Shown here one piece after another: positions 1-7,746 of a DNA stretch of 18,097 nucleotides; position 1 is the first letter of the stretch; the number at the start of each line of letters is the position of its first letter. The DNA comes from CAZEQH01 sp964566875 (GTDB taxonomy: Bacteria; Patescibacteriota; Minisyncoccia; Minisyncoccales; JANBVM01): contig CAZMJM010000017.1 in assembly GCA_964566875.1 (NCBI GenBank), positions 1 to 18,097 on the forward strand, read 5' to 3'. The notes below the pieces were generated by a model that was given only the letters and a program-made list of their open reading frames with translations, was not told the DNA's origin and did not search any database. The position numbers were made by a program, and so were the translations under genes.

Positions 1-2
1 AA

Positions 3-527
3 AACCTTGAAGCTACTCCGGCTGAGGCAACCGCCTACCGATTTGCCCTTCAGGATGTTTCCCGATACCCGGACATCATAACGGCTGGCACCAAGAAGGT
101 TCCCTACTACACCAATTCCACCCAACTGCCCGTAGGATTCACCAACGACGCCTTCAAGGCCTTAAAAATGCAGGACGAATTGCAGTCTAAGTATACCGGA
201 GGAACCGTGCTGCATCTTTTCCTGGGCGAGAACATAGACGATGTCGAAAGCGTCAAAAAACTTGTCAGGAAGGTCTTTGAGAATTTTCATCTGCCCTACA
301 TCACCCTTACCCCCACCTTCTCCGTTTGCCCTGTCCACGGATATCTCAAAGGGGAGCACTTCCATTGTCCCAAGTGTACCATCAAGCAGCCCTGTGAGGT
401 TTATTCCCGGATAGTGGGTTATCTCAGACCGGTCAGACAGTGGAATTTCGGAAAGCAGCAGGAGTTCAAGGAGAGGAAAGAATATGGTGTGAAGGCCACT
501 ATGTCACACATCAAAGAGAAGGCTTAA
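3..527 (+). CDS. nrdD: Anaerobic ribonucleoside-triphosphate reductase, C-terminal part
   Basis: This is the C-terminal end (about 174 residues) of class III ribonucleotide reductase, the oxygen-sensitive glycyl-radical enzyme that makes dNTPs from NTPs. The frame is open from the window edge, so the start lies outside. The visible part carries the family signature PYYTNSTQLPV near base 105. It then has a Cys-rich zinc-ribbon-like stretch (SVCPVHGY followed by CPKC, about bases 318-380) and the glycyl-radical segment SRIVGYLRPV (about bases 402-434), in which the Gly before Tyr would hold the radical. The stop TAA at 525-527 is followed 15 bases later by nrdG, its activase, so the pair is almost certainly co-transcribed. 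The presence of the enzyme implies dNTP synthesis without oxygen. The identification rests on several independent motifs. Confidence 0.95.
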   Translation, partial: NLEATPAEATAYRFALQDVSRYPDIITAGTKKVPYYTNSTQLPVGFTNDAFKALKMQDELQSKYTGGTVLHLFLGENIDDVESVKKLVRKVFENFHLPYITLTPTFSVCPVHGYLKGEHFHCPKCTIKQPCEVYSRIVGYLRPVRQWNFGKQQEFKERKEYGVKATMSHIKEKA

Positions 528-542
528 GGGCTTTCCATATCA

Positions 543-1256
543 ATGAAAATAGGGGGACTTCAACAACTTACTCTTATCGATTTTCCAGGCCGCGTAGCGG
601 CCACGGTTTTTCTTATGGGATGCAATTTTAGGTGTCCTTTTTGCTATTCCCCGGGTCTGGTGCTCCCGGAGCGAATAAAGAAACGCTCCGTCATGCCTCA
701 GGAAGATTTTTTTAAGTTTCTTAAAGAGAGAAAGGGCTTTCTGGAGGGGGTGGTAATCTGCGGCGGAGAACCGACTCTGTGGCGCGATCTTCCGGAATTT
801 ATCGACCGCATCAGGAAAATTGGTATGTTGGTCAAGCTCGATACCAACGGCACTAATTTCGACATGCTCAGGGAACTGATTGATACGAAAAGATTGGATT
901 ATGTGGCCATGGATATAAAGGGGCCCAGGGAAAAGTATCGGCTGATGACCGGTTTTACCGCCGATTCCTGGGATGGGCGCCTGATGGAAAATATAGAGAA
1001 GAGCATAGACCTCCTTAAATCTTCGGGCTTAGAGTTTGAATTCCGGACCACCGTGGTCCCCACGCTTCTCGACAAAGACGACGTCCTGGAAATCGCCAAA
1101 TGGATAAAGCCCGCTCCCCGTTATTTTCTCCAGGGTTTTAGGCCGGGCAACAACATCGATCCCGGCTTTGAGTCGGTCAAACCATACCCCCAAGAATATC
1201 TTTTGGAGATTAGAAAGGCTATAGCCCCTTTCTTTGATGTCTGCCAGGTGAGATGA
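543..1256 (+). CDS. nrdG: Radical SAM activase of anaerobic ribonucleotide reductase
   Basis: The 237-residue protein is the activating enzyme that uses a 4Fe-4S cluster and S-adenosylmethionine to put the glycyl radical on NrdD. The cluster motif CxxxCxxC is C27, C31 and C34 (GCNFRCPFCYSPG). The GGEP motif of radical SAM proteins is at 74-77, followed by DTNGT at 100-104 and MDIKGP at 123-128. The N-terminus (GGLQQLTLIDFPG) and the length fit the NrdG2-type activases better than the short E. coli NrdG. It lies 15 bases after nrdD. The only SD-like stretch, AAGGG at 526-530, is 12 bases from the ATG, so initiation may depend on coupling to nrdD translation. A generic radical SAM enzyme is the alternative, but the neighbour makes NrdG very likely. 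Confidence 0.94.
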   Translation: MKIGGLQQLTLIDFPGRVAATVFLMGCNFRCPFCYSPGLVLPERIKKRSVMPQEDFFKFLKERKGFLEGVVICGGEPTLWRDLPEFIDRIRKIGMLVKLDTNGTNFDMLRELIDTKRLDYVAMDIKGPREKYRLMTGFTADSWDGRLMENIEKSIDLLKSSGLEFEFRTTVVPTLLDKDDVLEIAKWIKPAPRYFLQGFRPGNNIDPGFESVKPYPQEYLLEIRKAIAPFFDVCQVR

Positions 1257-1286
1257 ACGCAAAAGAAAAATTCCATTTTTTAAAAG

Positions 1287-1315
1287 AAACTTACTCCTGA
1301 AGTAAGTTTTTATTT
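1287..1315 (+). terminator. Rho-independent terminator after nrdG
   Basis: The arms AAACTTAC (1287-1294) and GTAAGTTT (1302-1309) pair perfectly over 8 bp around a 7-base loop and run into TTATTT. The stem is AT-rich, so it is of moderate strength. It ends only 8 bases before the comEC ATG. It therefore either ends nrdDG transcription just before a separate comEC transcript or works as a leader element of comEC. Confidence 0.6.
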
Positions 1316-1322
1316 AATCTTA

Positions 1323-2777
1323 ATGACTCCCTCGCGCCAGTTGACCTGCCTCTGCCTCTTCTTTATGGCAGGCGTTTTATTGATTTCCTTTCTAAAGGCA
1401 TCTTTGGCTTTTCTTCTGGGGCTGGCAGGTACCATCCTTATCGTGATTTTGCTGAATCCCCAAAGAAAATCCCTGACTATCTTGCTCTGTCTTTCGGCTT
1501 TTGCCCTGGGCGTATGGCGCTTCCAGAGTTTCGGTTTTTGCAATATGACAGATGGAACTGCGTTTCACCCTGGAGAAGTTTCTTTTACGGCCACGATAGT
1601 TGAAAAACCTGAGAGGAACGGAAACATCCTCACCTTAATCGCTGCTCCGGACGGCCGGGAGGATAGAGTAATGGTGCGCACCTCCCGTTATCCCGGGATT
1701 TCTTATGGAGACAGGGTCGTTGTCAAAGGCAGTCTGGAGGCGCCTCAAAACTTCAACGGTTTTGACTACCGGAGCTATCTGGCCAAGGACGGCATCTGTT
1801 CGTTGAGTTATTTCCCGGAGATAAATGTTACCGACAGGGGGTTAGGCAATCCCGTTTTTGGTTTCCTCTTTAATCTTGAAGATTCGCTGGAATCTAATAT
1901 TAACCGCCACCTCCCGGTTCCGCACGCCGGCCTGATGGCCTCGTTAATATTTGGCAGTGAAGAAGGTATTCGGGATGAGTTGAAAGAAAAGTTCAACGTT
2001 ACCGGAACCCGCCACATTATGGCCGTTTCCGGCATGAACATCACCATTCTGTCCTATTTTATTTTCGGCGCTTTCTTGTCGTTGGGTCTCTGGAGGAAAC
2101 ACGCCTTTTATGCCTCGGTCTTTCTGGTGATTATATACGTCCTTCTAATAGGATTTCCTGCCTCGGCTGTCAGGGCGGCGGTTATGGGCATTCTTTTCCT
2201 TACCGCCCAGCACCTGGGCAGGACGTCGGAAGGGATAAGACCGGTCATCTTTTCGGCCGCCCTTATGGTGCTGTTTAATCCTTTAATCTTGAAAAACGAT
2301 TTGGGTTTTCAGCTGTCTTTTCTGGCCGTAATCGGCCTGGTGTCCCTGCAGCCGGTTTTCGCAGAATTTCTAAAAAAGATACCCGATTTCTTTCAATTAA
2401 GGTACACCATTTCTGCCAGCCTGGCGGCTCAGTTTTTTACTTTCCCCATTTTAATCTACAGTTTCGGAAGTCTTTCTCTTATCGGCCCCCTGGTTAATGT
2501 TTTTATAGTGCCTCTGCTTCCCTTTATCACCGTTCTCGGTCTCGTGATGGCTTCCGTAAGTTTTCTCTCTTTTTTCCTGGGACAGCTTTTGTCTTTTCCC
2601 GCCTGGCTTATCCTGGGCTACATTCTCAAAGTGGTTGACTTCGGTTCCAGGATACCCTTCGCCGGTCTCAACGTACAGAGCCTCTCCTTTTACTGGGTCA
2701 TAGTTCTTTATCTGGTTTTATTCCTTTTGGCCTGGGAATGGCAATCCGCCAGAAAGCCCAAGTTCCTGGTTGAATGA
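1323..2777 (+). CDS. comEC: ComEC/Rec2-type DNA-uptake channel, core only
   Basis: The 484-residue polytopic membrane protein is the inner-membrane channel through which single-stranded DNA enters during natural transformation. It opens with hydrophobic segments (about 8-44 and 50-66). A beta-rich extracytoplasmic region of the DUF4131 type follows (about 83-172; GDRVVVKGSLEAP, FDYRSYLAKDGI). The competence core then carries HIMAVSGMN at 231-239, PASAVRAA at 279-286, NDLGFQLSFLAVIGL at 325-339 and GPLVNVFIVPLLPF at 388-401. It stops at the end of the core. The C-terminal metallo-beta-lactamase nuclease domain of full-length ComEC (about 750 residues) is absent, so DNA-strand degradation would need another protein. 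There is no SD before the ATG. It is followed by its own hairpin terminator and appears monocistronic. Confidence 0.92.
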   Translation: MTPSRQLTCLCLFFMAGVLLISFLKASLAFLLGLAGTILIVILLNPQRKSLTILLCLSAFALGVWRFQSFGFCNMTDGTAFHPGEVSFTATIVEKPERNGNILTLIAAPDGREDRVMVRTSRYPGISYGDRVVVKGSLEAPQNFNGFDYRSYLAKDGICSLSYFPEINVTDRGLGNPVFGFLFNLEDSLESNINRHLPVPHAGLMASLIFGSEEGIRDELKEKFNVTGTRHIMAVSGMNITILSYFIFGAFLSLGLWRKHAFYASVFLVIIYVLLIGFPASAVRAAVMGILFLTAQHLGRTSEGIRPVIFSAALMVLFNPLILKNDLGFQLSFLAVIGLVSLQPVFAEFLKKIPDFFQLRYTISASLAAQFFTFPILIYSFGSLSLIGPLVNVFIVPLLPFITVLGLVMASVSFLSFFLGQLLSFPAWLILGYILKVVDFGSRIPFAGLNVQSLSFYWVIVLYLVLFLLAWEWQSARKPKFLVE

Positions 2778-2783
2778 AAAACC

Positions 2784-2838
2784 GAAATTCAGGCAAAATT
2801 AAAGAGCTGATGATGTAGATTACAGCTCTTTTAGAAGG
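2784..2838. repeat. 55-bp copy flanking the assembly gap (left)
   Basis: These 55 bases are identical to 2939-2993 on the other side of the 100-N gap. Both copies hold the comEC terminator hairpin. The identity is exact and ends at the Ns on the left copy. This is best explained as two contig ends that overlap by one assembly k-mer rather than a biological repeat. Confidence 0.9.
2801..2831 (+). terminator. Terminator hairpin after comEC
   Basis: The arms AAAGAGCTG (2801-2809) and CAGCTCTTT (2823-2831) pair perfectly over 9 bp around a 13-base loop and end in a short T run. It lies 23 bases after the comEC stop. The same hairpin reappears at 2956-2986 only because the gap flanks are duplicated. 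Confidence 0.65.
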
Positions 2839-2938
2839 NNNNNNNNNNNNNNNNNNNNNNNNNNNNNNNNNNNNNNNNNNNNNNNNNNNNNNNNNNNNNN
2901 NNNNNNNNNNNNNNNNNNNNNNNNNNNNNNNNNNNNNN
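2839..2938. other. Assembly gap of exactly 100 N, probably empty
   Basis: The run of exactly 100 Ns is a conventional placeholder for unknown size. Because the same 55 bases stand on both sides, the contigs probably overlap and no sequence is missing. Collapsing the gap and one copy would shorten the comEC to glycosyltransferase spacer by 155 bases, to about 282. Confidence 0.85.
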
Positions 2939-2993
2939 GAAATTCAGGCAAAATTAAAGAGCTGATGATGTAGATTACAGCTCTTTTAGAAGG
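2939..2993. repeat. 55-bp copy flanking the assembly gap (right)
   Basis: This is the exact second copy of 2784-2838, starting at the first base after the Ns. See the left copy for the interpretation as an overlap of contig ends. Confidence 0.9.
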
Positions 2994-3214
2994 ATATAAA
3001 TAAAAAAAATAAAAAATTTATTTTTTAATGTGTCTGAGATATCTTACTCGTATATAATTTATTCTGCTTTTTTCCATCTCCATTAGCCCTTCCTGCTTGT
3101 TTTCTTTAAGGGGAAGGGTTCCAAATACCGGTCTGTCTAATTCTTTGTTAGGCATGTTAAGGTGCACCCAGCTATTTTTTACCACTTTTCGCCGGAGACG
3201 TCAAAGAATCAAGA
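2994..3214 (+). other. Non-coding leader before the glycan operon
   Basis: No gene was seen here. The stretch starts with a very A/T-rich tract (2994-3028). A TATAAT hexamer at 3053-3058 would make a good -10 box, but no convincing -35 lies 15-18 bases upstream. A hairpin follows, AGCCCTTCC (3085-3093) with GGAAGGGTT (3112-3120), 9 pairs including one G-T around an 18-base loop, without a T tail. If TATAAT is the -10, the operon has an mRNA leader of about 150 bases that contains this hairpin. Confidence 0.4.
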
Positions 3215-4552
3215 ATGTCAAACCGAAAAAATTCTGCTAAAATTACTCTAATGGATACATCAAGCGATAAAAAAGCCTGGATAGTTTCGGTGAATATGGG
3301 CTACGGCCACCAGAGGACCGCCTACCCCTTGCGAGGGCTGGCCCCCGACGGCAAGATAATCAACGCCAATAATTACGATGGCATACCGGCAAAAGACCGA
3401 GCCATCTGGGAGGGCTCAAGGACATTTTACGAATTCATTTCCAATTTTAAGAGGATTCCCCTGCTAGGAGGATTTTCCTTTTCTCTTTTCGACAGACTCC
3501 AGAAGATACTAAGTTTCTATCCTAAAAGAGACCTTTCAAAAGCCAATCTCTCCCTGGACAGGTTTTATGCCTTATTCAAGGGAGGATGGGGAAAAGACCT
3601 TATCGAGAAGTTGGGAAAGAAACCCTTGCCCATGGTATCAACTTTCTTCCTGCCCGCCTTTATGGCGGAGTTTTTCAATTATCCTGGCGAAATCTTTTGT
3701 ACGGTCTGCGATGCCGATATTGCCCGTTCCTGGGCGCCTCTGAAACCTGCGACAAGCCGGATTCAATATTTTGCTCCCACCGGGGTAGTGGCCGAGCGCC
3801 TGAAGATGTACGGGGTAAAGGAAAACAACATTCATTTTTCCGGCTACCCTCTGCCTCTGGAAAATATCGGCTCTGTTGAAATGGAAACATTGAAAAAGGA
3901 TTTGGCCCAGAGGCTTCTGATACTTGACCCCAAGAAAAAGTATTTTGACCGCTATCATCCCCTTATCACGAGATATCTTGGCCAGCTTCCGGAAAAGCCT
4001 CTCCGTCCCCCTACCTTGATGTTTGCGGTAGGAGGGGCTGGGGCCCAAAGGGAAATAGGCTTTAAAATCATCAAGAGTTTACGGGGGTTGCTTAAGAACG
4101 GCGGAGTAAGAGTCTTCCTGGCAGCAGGGATAAAGGAAGAAGTCAAAGACTACTTTTTAGACAGGATTGAAGAACTGAATCTGAAAAACCTGGTGGGGAA
4201 AGAACTGAAGATAATTTTCAATTGGAATATCCACGCTTATTTCCATGCATTCAACGAGGCCCTCAGGGAAACCGATATCCTCTGGACCAAGCCCAGCGAA
4301 ATGTCCTTTTATACCGCCTTAGGGCTTCCCATTGTCCTGGCCCCATGCATCGGCTCTCAGGAGGAGCTCAACAAAAAGTGGCTGTTGAGACTGGGATCCG
4401 CCCTGTCCCAGGAAAACCCTGACTTCACCGATGAATGGCTTTTTGATCTGTTGAGAGAAGGGTGGTTTGCCGAAGCCGCCATGCAGGGTTTCGTGGAAGG
4501 GGAGAAAAGAGGAGTTTTTAATATCAGGAAAACCATTTTTCCTCATCATTAA
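3215..4552 (+). CDS. GT-B fold glycosyltransferase, MurG/diacylglycerol-glucosyltransferase-like
   Basis: The 445-residue soluble protein has the layout of GT-B enzymes of the MurG/MGDG-synthase kind, which move a sugar from a nucleotide-sugar donor to a lipid or envelope acceptor. The N-terminal domain opens with VSVNMGYGHQRTAYPLR (GYGHQ at 29-33), matching the GxGH acceptor-side loop of this superfamily. The middle has CDADIARSWAP (165-174) and SGYPLP (209-214). The C-terminal domain has a Gly-rich turn (AVGGAGAQ, 271-278). The donor-side block starts TKPSEMSFYTALGLPIVLAP (358-377) and continues to GSQEELN (380-386). Exact donor and acceptor cannot be read. Met13 (base 3251) is a possible alternative start, since similarity begins near residue 20 and neither start has a good SD. 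It leads a tight run of four genes. The family assignment is firm, the substrate unknown. Confidence 0.75.
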   Translation: MSNRKNSAKITLMDTSSDKKAWIVSVNMGYGHQRTAYPLRGLAPDGKIINANNYDGIPAKDRAIWEGSRTFYEFISNFKRIPLLGGFSFSLFDRLQKILSFYPKRDLSKANLSLDRFYALFKGGWGKDLIEKLGKKPLPMVSTFFLPAFMAEFFNYPGEIFCTVCDADIARSWAPLKPATSRIQYFAPTGVVAERLKMYGVKENNIHFSGYPLPLENIGSVEMETLKKDLAQRLLILDPKKKYFDRYHPLITRYLGQLPEKPLRPPTLMFAVGGAGAQREIGFKIIKSLRGLLKNGGVRVFLAAGIKEEVKDYFLDRIEELNLKNLVGKELKIIFNWNIHAYFHAFNEALRETDILWTKPSEMSFYTALGLPIVLAPCIGSQEELNKKWLLRLGSALSQENPDFTDEWLFDLLREGWFAEAAMQGFVEGEKRGVFNIRKTIFPHH

Positions 4553-4558
4553 CCAAAA

Positions 4559-5542
4559 ATGAAATTCAAGATGCTCTTAATAGCTTTTTTGACAATACTG
4601 CTCCTGGTGATTGGTTATTTTTTTGTGGGAAATCCTCCACAGCCAGACAGCATATCATTCGGAGTAAACTTTTCCCAAAAACATGCCGAACATCTGGGCC
4701 TTGATTGGAAGGCAGCCTACGAGGCCATACTCGACGACCTGAAAGTGAAAGAGTTAAAGATTATCAGCCACTGGGACCTCATAGAAGGAAAAAAAGATGA
4801 GTTTAATTTTGAAGACCTTGACTGGCAGATAGAAGAAGCCGCCAGAAGGGACGCCAACGTTATTTTGGTAATAGGAATGAAGACCGGCAGATGGCCGGAG
4901 TGCCATATTCCGGAGTGGGCCAAGAACTTAAACAAACAGGAACAACAGGAGCGGATACTGAAGTTACTCGGTGAAATCGTTTCCCGGTATAAAGACAGGG
5001 AGGTTATATGGGCCTGGCAGGCGGAGAACGAACCCCTTTTTCCTTTTGGCGAATGCCGTTGGAAGGACAAGGAATTCCTGGCCGAGGAGATAGCCCTGAT
5101 AAAGTCCTTAGACCCCGACAGACCCGTTATTTTTTCCGATAGCGGAGAAGGTTCGTTCTGGACGACGGCTGCCCGGATGGCCGATATCGTCGGCATCACC
5201 ATGTATAAGAAGGTTTGGTTCACCCAGTTGAATTCCTACGTTTATTATCCCTTGCCGCCCGTTTTTTATTGGAGAAAGGCTCTCATTATCAAATACCTCT
5301 TCGGTAAGGAAGTCATGGTAACGGAGCTTCAGGCCGAACCCTGGGGTCCCAAGCTGCTTTATGACATTTCCCTGGAAGAACAGGACAAAACCATGAATCT
5401 TTCCAGGTTCAAATATAACGTCGATTTCGCCAGGAGAACCGGCTTTAGCAAGTTCTATCTCTGGGGAGCGGAATGGTGGTATTGGCTGAAAATCAAGCAC
5501 CAGATGCCTGAAATATGGGACCAGGCCCGAACCCTGTTTTAA
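4559..5542 (+). CDS. Membrane-anchored TIM-barrel glycoside hydrolase
   Basis: The 327-residue protein has an uncleaved-looking N-terminal membrane anchor (residues 4-23) and a barrel domain like the clan GH-A hydrolases (GH5/GH39/GH42 types). The acid/base candidate is Glu158 in WQAENEPLFPFG (NEP at 157-159) and the nucleophile candidate is Glu256 in MVTELQAEPWG. Strand motifs such as LKIISHWDLIEG (66-77) and ANVILVIGMKTGRWPE (99-114) fit barrel strands 2 and 3. It probably acts outside the membrane on a polysaccharide or glycolipid. It starts 6 bases after one glycosyltransferase gene and ends 1 base before another, which suggests trimming or release of a glycan made by its neighbours rather than feeding on plant polymers. 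There is no SD. The family-level call is good, the substrate unknown. Confidence 0.8.
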   Translation: MKFKMLLIAFLTILLLVIGYFFVGNPPQPDSISFGVNFSQKHAEHLGLDWKAAYEAILDDLKVKELKIISHWDLIEGKKDEFNFEDLDWQIEEAARRDANVILVIGMKTGRWPECHIPEWAKNLNKQEQQERILKLLGEIVSRYKDREVIWAWQAENEPLFPFGECRWKDKEFLAEEIALIKSLDPDRPVIFSDSGEGSFWTTAARMADIVGITMYKKVWFTQLNSYVYYPLPPVFYWRKALIIKYLFGKEVMVTELQAEPWGPKLLYDISLEEQDKTMNLSRFKYNVDFARRTGFSKFYLWGAEWWYWLKIKHQMPEIWDQARTLF

Positions 5543-5543
5543 A

Positions 5544-6263
5544 ATGCTCAGCATTATCATTCCCGCCCTGAACGAGGAAAAATACATCGGCGGCATACTC
5601 AAATCCCTTAAACTCCAGACCTTTCATGATTATGAGATAATCGTGGCCGATGCCGGCTCCACGGATGCGACCAGACAGATAGCTGAAAGTTTCGGCTGTC
5701 GTATAGTCCACGGAGGCTCGCCGGCCAGGGGGAGAAACGAGGGAGCCAAAGAAGCTTCAGGGGAAATTTTTCTGTTTTTAGACGCAGATAATTTCCTGCC
5801 GGCTCAAGACTTTCTTGAAAAAGTCTTGAGGCGATTCCGGGAAAAGAAGGCTCAGGTAGCCTCCTTTCCTATTTATCCTGCCGATAACCCGATTGACAAA
5901 TCGATTTATTCTATATATAATGCTTGGGTTAGCATAACTCAAAAATTTCTTCCTCATGCCACCAATTCCATTATGGTCGCCAGGGAAGTTCACTTTCGGA
6001 TAGGAGGATTTGACGAGGAGATAAAACTGGCCGAAGACCACGATTATGCCAGGCGGGCGGCTCGCTGCGGAAGATTCATCTTCATCAGCGGTTCTCCCAT
6101 ATTTACCTCATCGCGTCGGTTTGAGAGAGACGGAAGGATACCGACCTACCTGAAATATTTGCTGGCCGGGATCTATATACTGTTGGTCGGTCCCATCAAA
6201 TCGAACATCTTCAACTATCACCTCGGCGGCTTTTTCAAAAAAGGAAAAGGTGGGCATGATTAA
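5544..6263 (+). CDS. Family 2 glycosyltransferase
   Basis: The 239-residue GT-A enzyme has the standard GT2 order. The first strand is MLSIIIPALNEEKYI (1-15), then VADAGSTDAT (34-43, normally D-G/A-GSTDGT). The metal-binding DxD is in FLDADN (D80, D82), and an acceptor-side acidic pair lies in LAEDHDYARRA (E164, D165). Residues 203-219 are hydrophobic and the tail is Lys/Gly-rich, so it is probably membrane-associated. The overall look is close to the short GT2 enzymes that start with V-x-GGSTDGT-like motifs (TIGR04283-like), but that subfamily call is tentative. It follows the hydrolase with a single spacer base (TAA-A-ATG) and has no SD, so translation is probably coupled. It is likely to take part in making a surface glycan with the other two enzymes. 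Confidence 0.88.
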   Translation: MLSIIIPALNEEKYIGGILKSLKLQTFHDYEIIVADAGSTDATRQIAESFGCRIVHGGSPARGRNEGAKEASGEIFLFLDADNFLPAQDFLEKVLRRFREKKAQVASFPIYPADNPIDKSIYSIYNAWVSITQKFLPHATNSIMVAREVHFRIGGFDEEIKLAEDHDYARRAARCGRFIFISGSPIFTSSRRFERDGRIPTYLKYLLAGIYILLVGPIKSNIFNYHLGGFFKKGKGGHD

Positions 6264-6268
6264 ATAAT

Positions 6269-7573
6269 ATGGTGAACTATCAATTACCGGAACTCAAATT
6301 ACCACAGCTTAAAAGCGGAAAGGCCAAGTCTTCCGGAAAGGACAACCCTTTCCAGCTTTTGATTGCTGCCGTTATCGTATCTGCCCTGGTCGGTTTCTTG
6401 GCCGGCATGGTGTCCAGCAGTTATTTTTTCTCGGTGGCCGAAAAAAACCAGCAGCCCGCTATGGGAACGCTTCAGCAGGAAACCCAAAACAGCCAGGGGT
6501 CCCGGGAGCAGCCCGTTTATACTCCTCAAACCTATGAGGAACAGGCCATTATCAATGTTGTTAAAGATTTTTCCCCCGCCGTGGTTAATATCATCATCAG
6601 CAAGGACCTGCCGGTCTACGAGCAGTATTTTCTTTCTCCTCTTGACAACCCATTTTTCCAGATTCCCCAGTACCGTCAGACGGGCGTAGAGAAAAAACAA
6701 ATAGGGGGAGGCTCAGGATTCGTCATCTCGGAAGACGGCCTGGTCGTTACCAACAAACACGTGGTATTGGACGAGGCAGCTGAATATACGATCCTTACCT
6801 CAGACGGTAAAACCTATCCCGCCGACGTCCTTGCCAGAGATCCTGACCAGGACATAGCTATCCTGAAGATAAATCAGGAGGGGGCGGCAGATTCCATTTC
6901 TTTTACCAAGGTGAAGCTGGGCGATTCGGATACCATCCAGCGGGGCCAGATGGTTATTGCCATAGGTTATGTGCTGGCCAAATATCAGAACACGGTTTCG
7001 GTAGGAGTAGTATCGGGCCTGGGCAGAACCATCACCGCTTCGGGCGGAGGATTTTATGAGACCCTTGATGACGTCATTCAAACAGACGCGGCCATCAATG
7101 GCGGCAATTCCGGAGGCCCCCTATTAAACCTGAAAGGAGAAGTCATAGGCATTAATACGGCGGTGGACGTCCAGGGTCAGGCCATCGGCTTTGCCATTCC
7201 CATCAACCAGGCCAAGCAGGACATTGAACAGGTCCAGCAAACCGGAAAGATAACTTATCCCTTCCTTGGAGTCAGATACGTATCCATCAATCAGCAGGTT
7301 CAGGCAGATAACGACCTCTCCGTTGACTATGGGGTCTGGATACAGAAGGGAAGCCAGGGCGAGGCAGCTGTTTTCCCGGGGTCTCCCGCCGAAAAAGCTG
7401 GACTGCAGGAAGGGGACATTATTTTGGAATTCGGGGGCGATAAGATTACGGCGGACAATACCCTGGCAGACATTATCCTGAAACATCATCCCGGAGACGA
7501 AGTTTCCCTGAAAGTTCTCCGGAACGGTCAGGAATTCACGGTAGACGTGGTTTTGTCGGAAAGGAGTTCCTGA
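6269..7573 (+). CDS. htrA: HtrA/Deg-type membrane-anchored serine protease with PDZ domain
   Basis: The 434-residue protein has a cytoplasmic N-terminal stub, a membrane segment (about 29-50), a Gln/Ser-rich linker, a trypsin-like domain and one PDZ domain. The catalytic triad is intact: His164 in VTNKHVV, Asp195 in DPDQDIAILK and Ser281 in GGNSGGPLL. The PDZ domain spans about 332-432, with a probable ligand-binding start at YPFLGVRYV and the motif GSPAEKAGLQEGDIIL (371-386). It would degrade or refold damaged proteins outside the cytoplasmic membrane. It starts 5 bases after the GT2 gene and is the last gene of that run, followed by hairpins. An insert between the linker and GGGSG (about 111-146, PVYEQYFLSPLDNPFFQIPQ) corresponds to the LA loop of HtrA proteins. 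It has no SD. Confidence 0.95.
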   Translation: MVNYQLPELKLPQLKSGKAKSSGKDNPFQLLIAAVIVSALVGFLAGMVSSSYFFSVAEKNQQPAMGTLQQETQNSQGSREQPVYTPQTYEEQAIINVVKDFSPAVVNIIISKDLPVYEQYFLSPLDNPFFQIPQYRQTGVEKKQIGGGSGFVISEDGLVVTNKHVVLDEAAEYTILTSDGKTYPADVLARDPDQDIAILKINQEGAADSISFTKVKLGDSDTIQRGQMVIAIGYVLAKYQNTVSVGVVSGLGRTITASGGGFYETLDDVIQTDAAINGGNSGGPLLNLKGEVIGINTAVDVQGQAIGFAIPINQAKQDIEQVQQTGKITYPFLGVRYVSINQQVQADNDLSVDYGVWIQKGSQGEAAVFPGSPAEKAGLQEGDIILEFGGDKITADNTLADIILKHHPGDEVSLKVLRNGQEFTVDVVLSERSS

Positions 7574-7595
7574 TTCCGCAAATCATCCGGTTAAA

Positions 7596-7610
7596 AAAGG
7601 CGGTGCCTTT
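7596..7610 (+). terminator. Small hairpin after htrA
   Basis: AAAGGC (7596-7601), a 3-base loop and GCCTTT (7605-7610) form a short stem 23 bases after the htrA stop, followed by CTAGGG rather than T. It is weak as a terminator on its own. The stronger hairpin at 7639 probably does the work. Confidence 0.3.
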
Positions 7611-7638
7611 CTAGGGAGGAATCTTTAGATAAGAGAAA

Positions 7639-7666
7639 AGAGGGTGATAAACACCCTCTGTTTCTT
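7639..7666 (+). terminator. Rho-independent terminator ending the glycan/htrA run
   Basis: AGAGGGTG (7639-7646) pairs perfectly with CACCCTCT (7652-7659) around ATAAA, followed by GTTTCTT. The stem can extend into the purine-rich GAGAAA before it and the pyrimidine-rich TTTCTTCTC after it. It separates the operon from the clpB promoter. Confidence 0.75.
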
Positions 7667-7708
7667 CTCAGGAATCTTTTGGCGCAGAGCCCTAAAACCT
7701 CCAAAACC

Positions 7709-7737
7709 TTGATTTTTAAGTGATTTTAAGCTAAAAT
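7709..7737 (+). promoter_or_regulatory. Promoter of clpB (near-leaderless)
   Basis: TTGATT (7709-7714), a 17-base spacer and TAAAAT (7732-7737) make a good sigma-70-type promoter. Transcription would start about 7743-7745, only 2-4 bases before the clpB ATG at 7747, so the mRNA would be leaderless or nearly so. The spacer holds a tandem repeat, TGATTTTTAAG (7710-7720) and TGATTTTAAG (7721-7730). No CIRCE element or other known heat-shock operator was recognised. Confidence 0.6.
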
Positions 7738-7746
7738 AAGGCTATT

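Noticed and set aside
7681..7746. CIRCE or CtsR-type heat-shock operator before clpB
   Set aside because: Neither TTAGCACTC-N9-GAGTGCTAA nor a GGTCAAA tandem motif is present.
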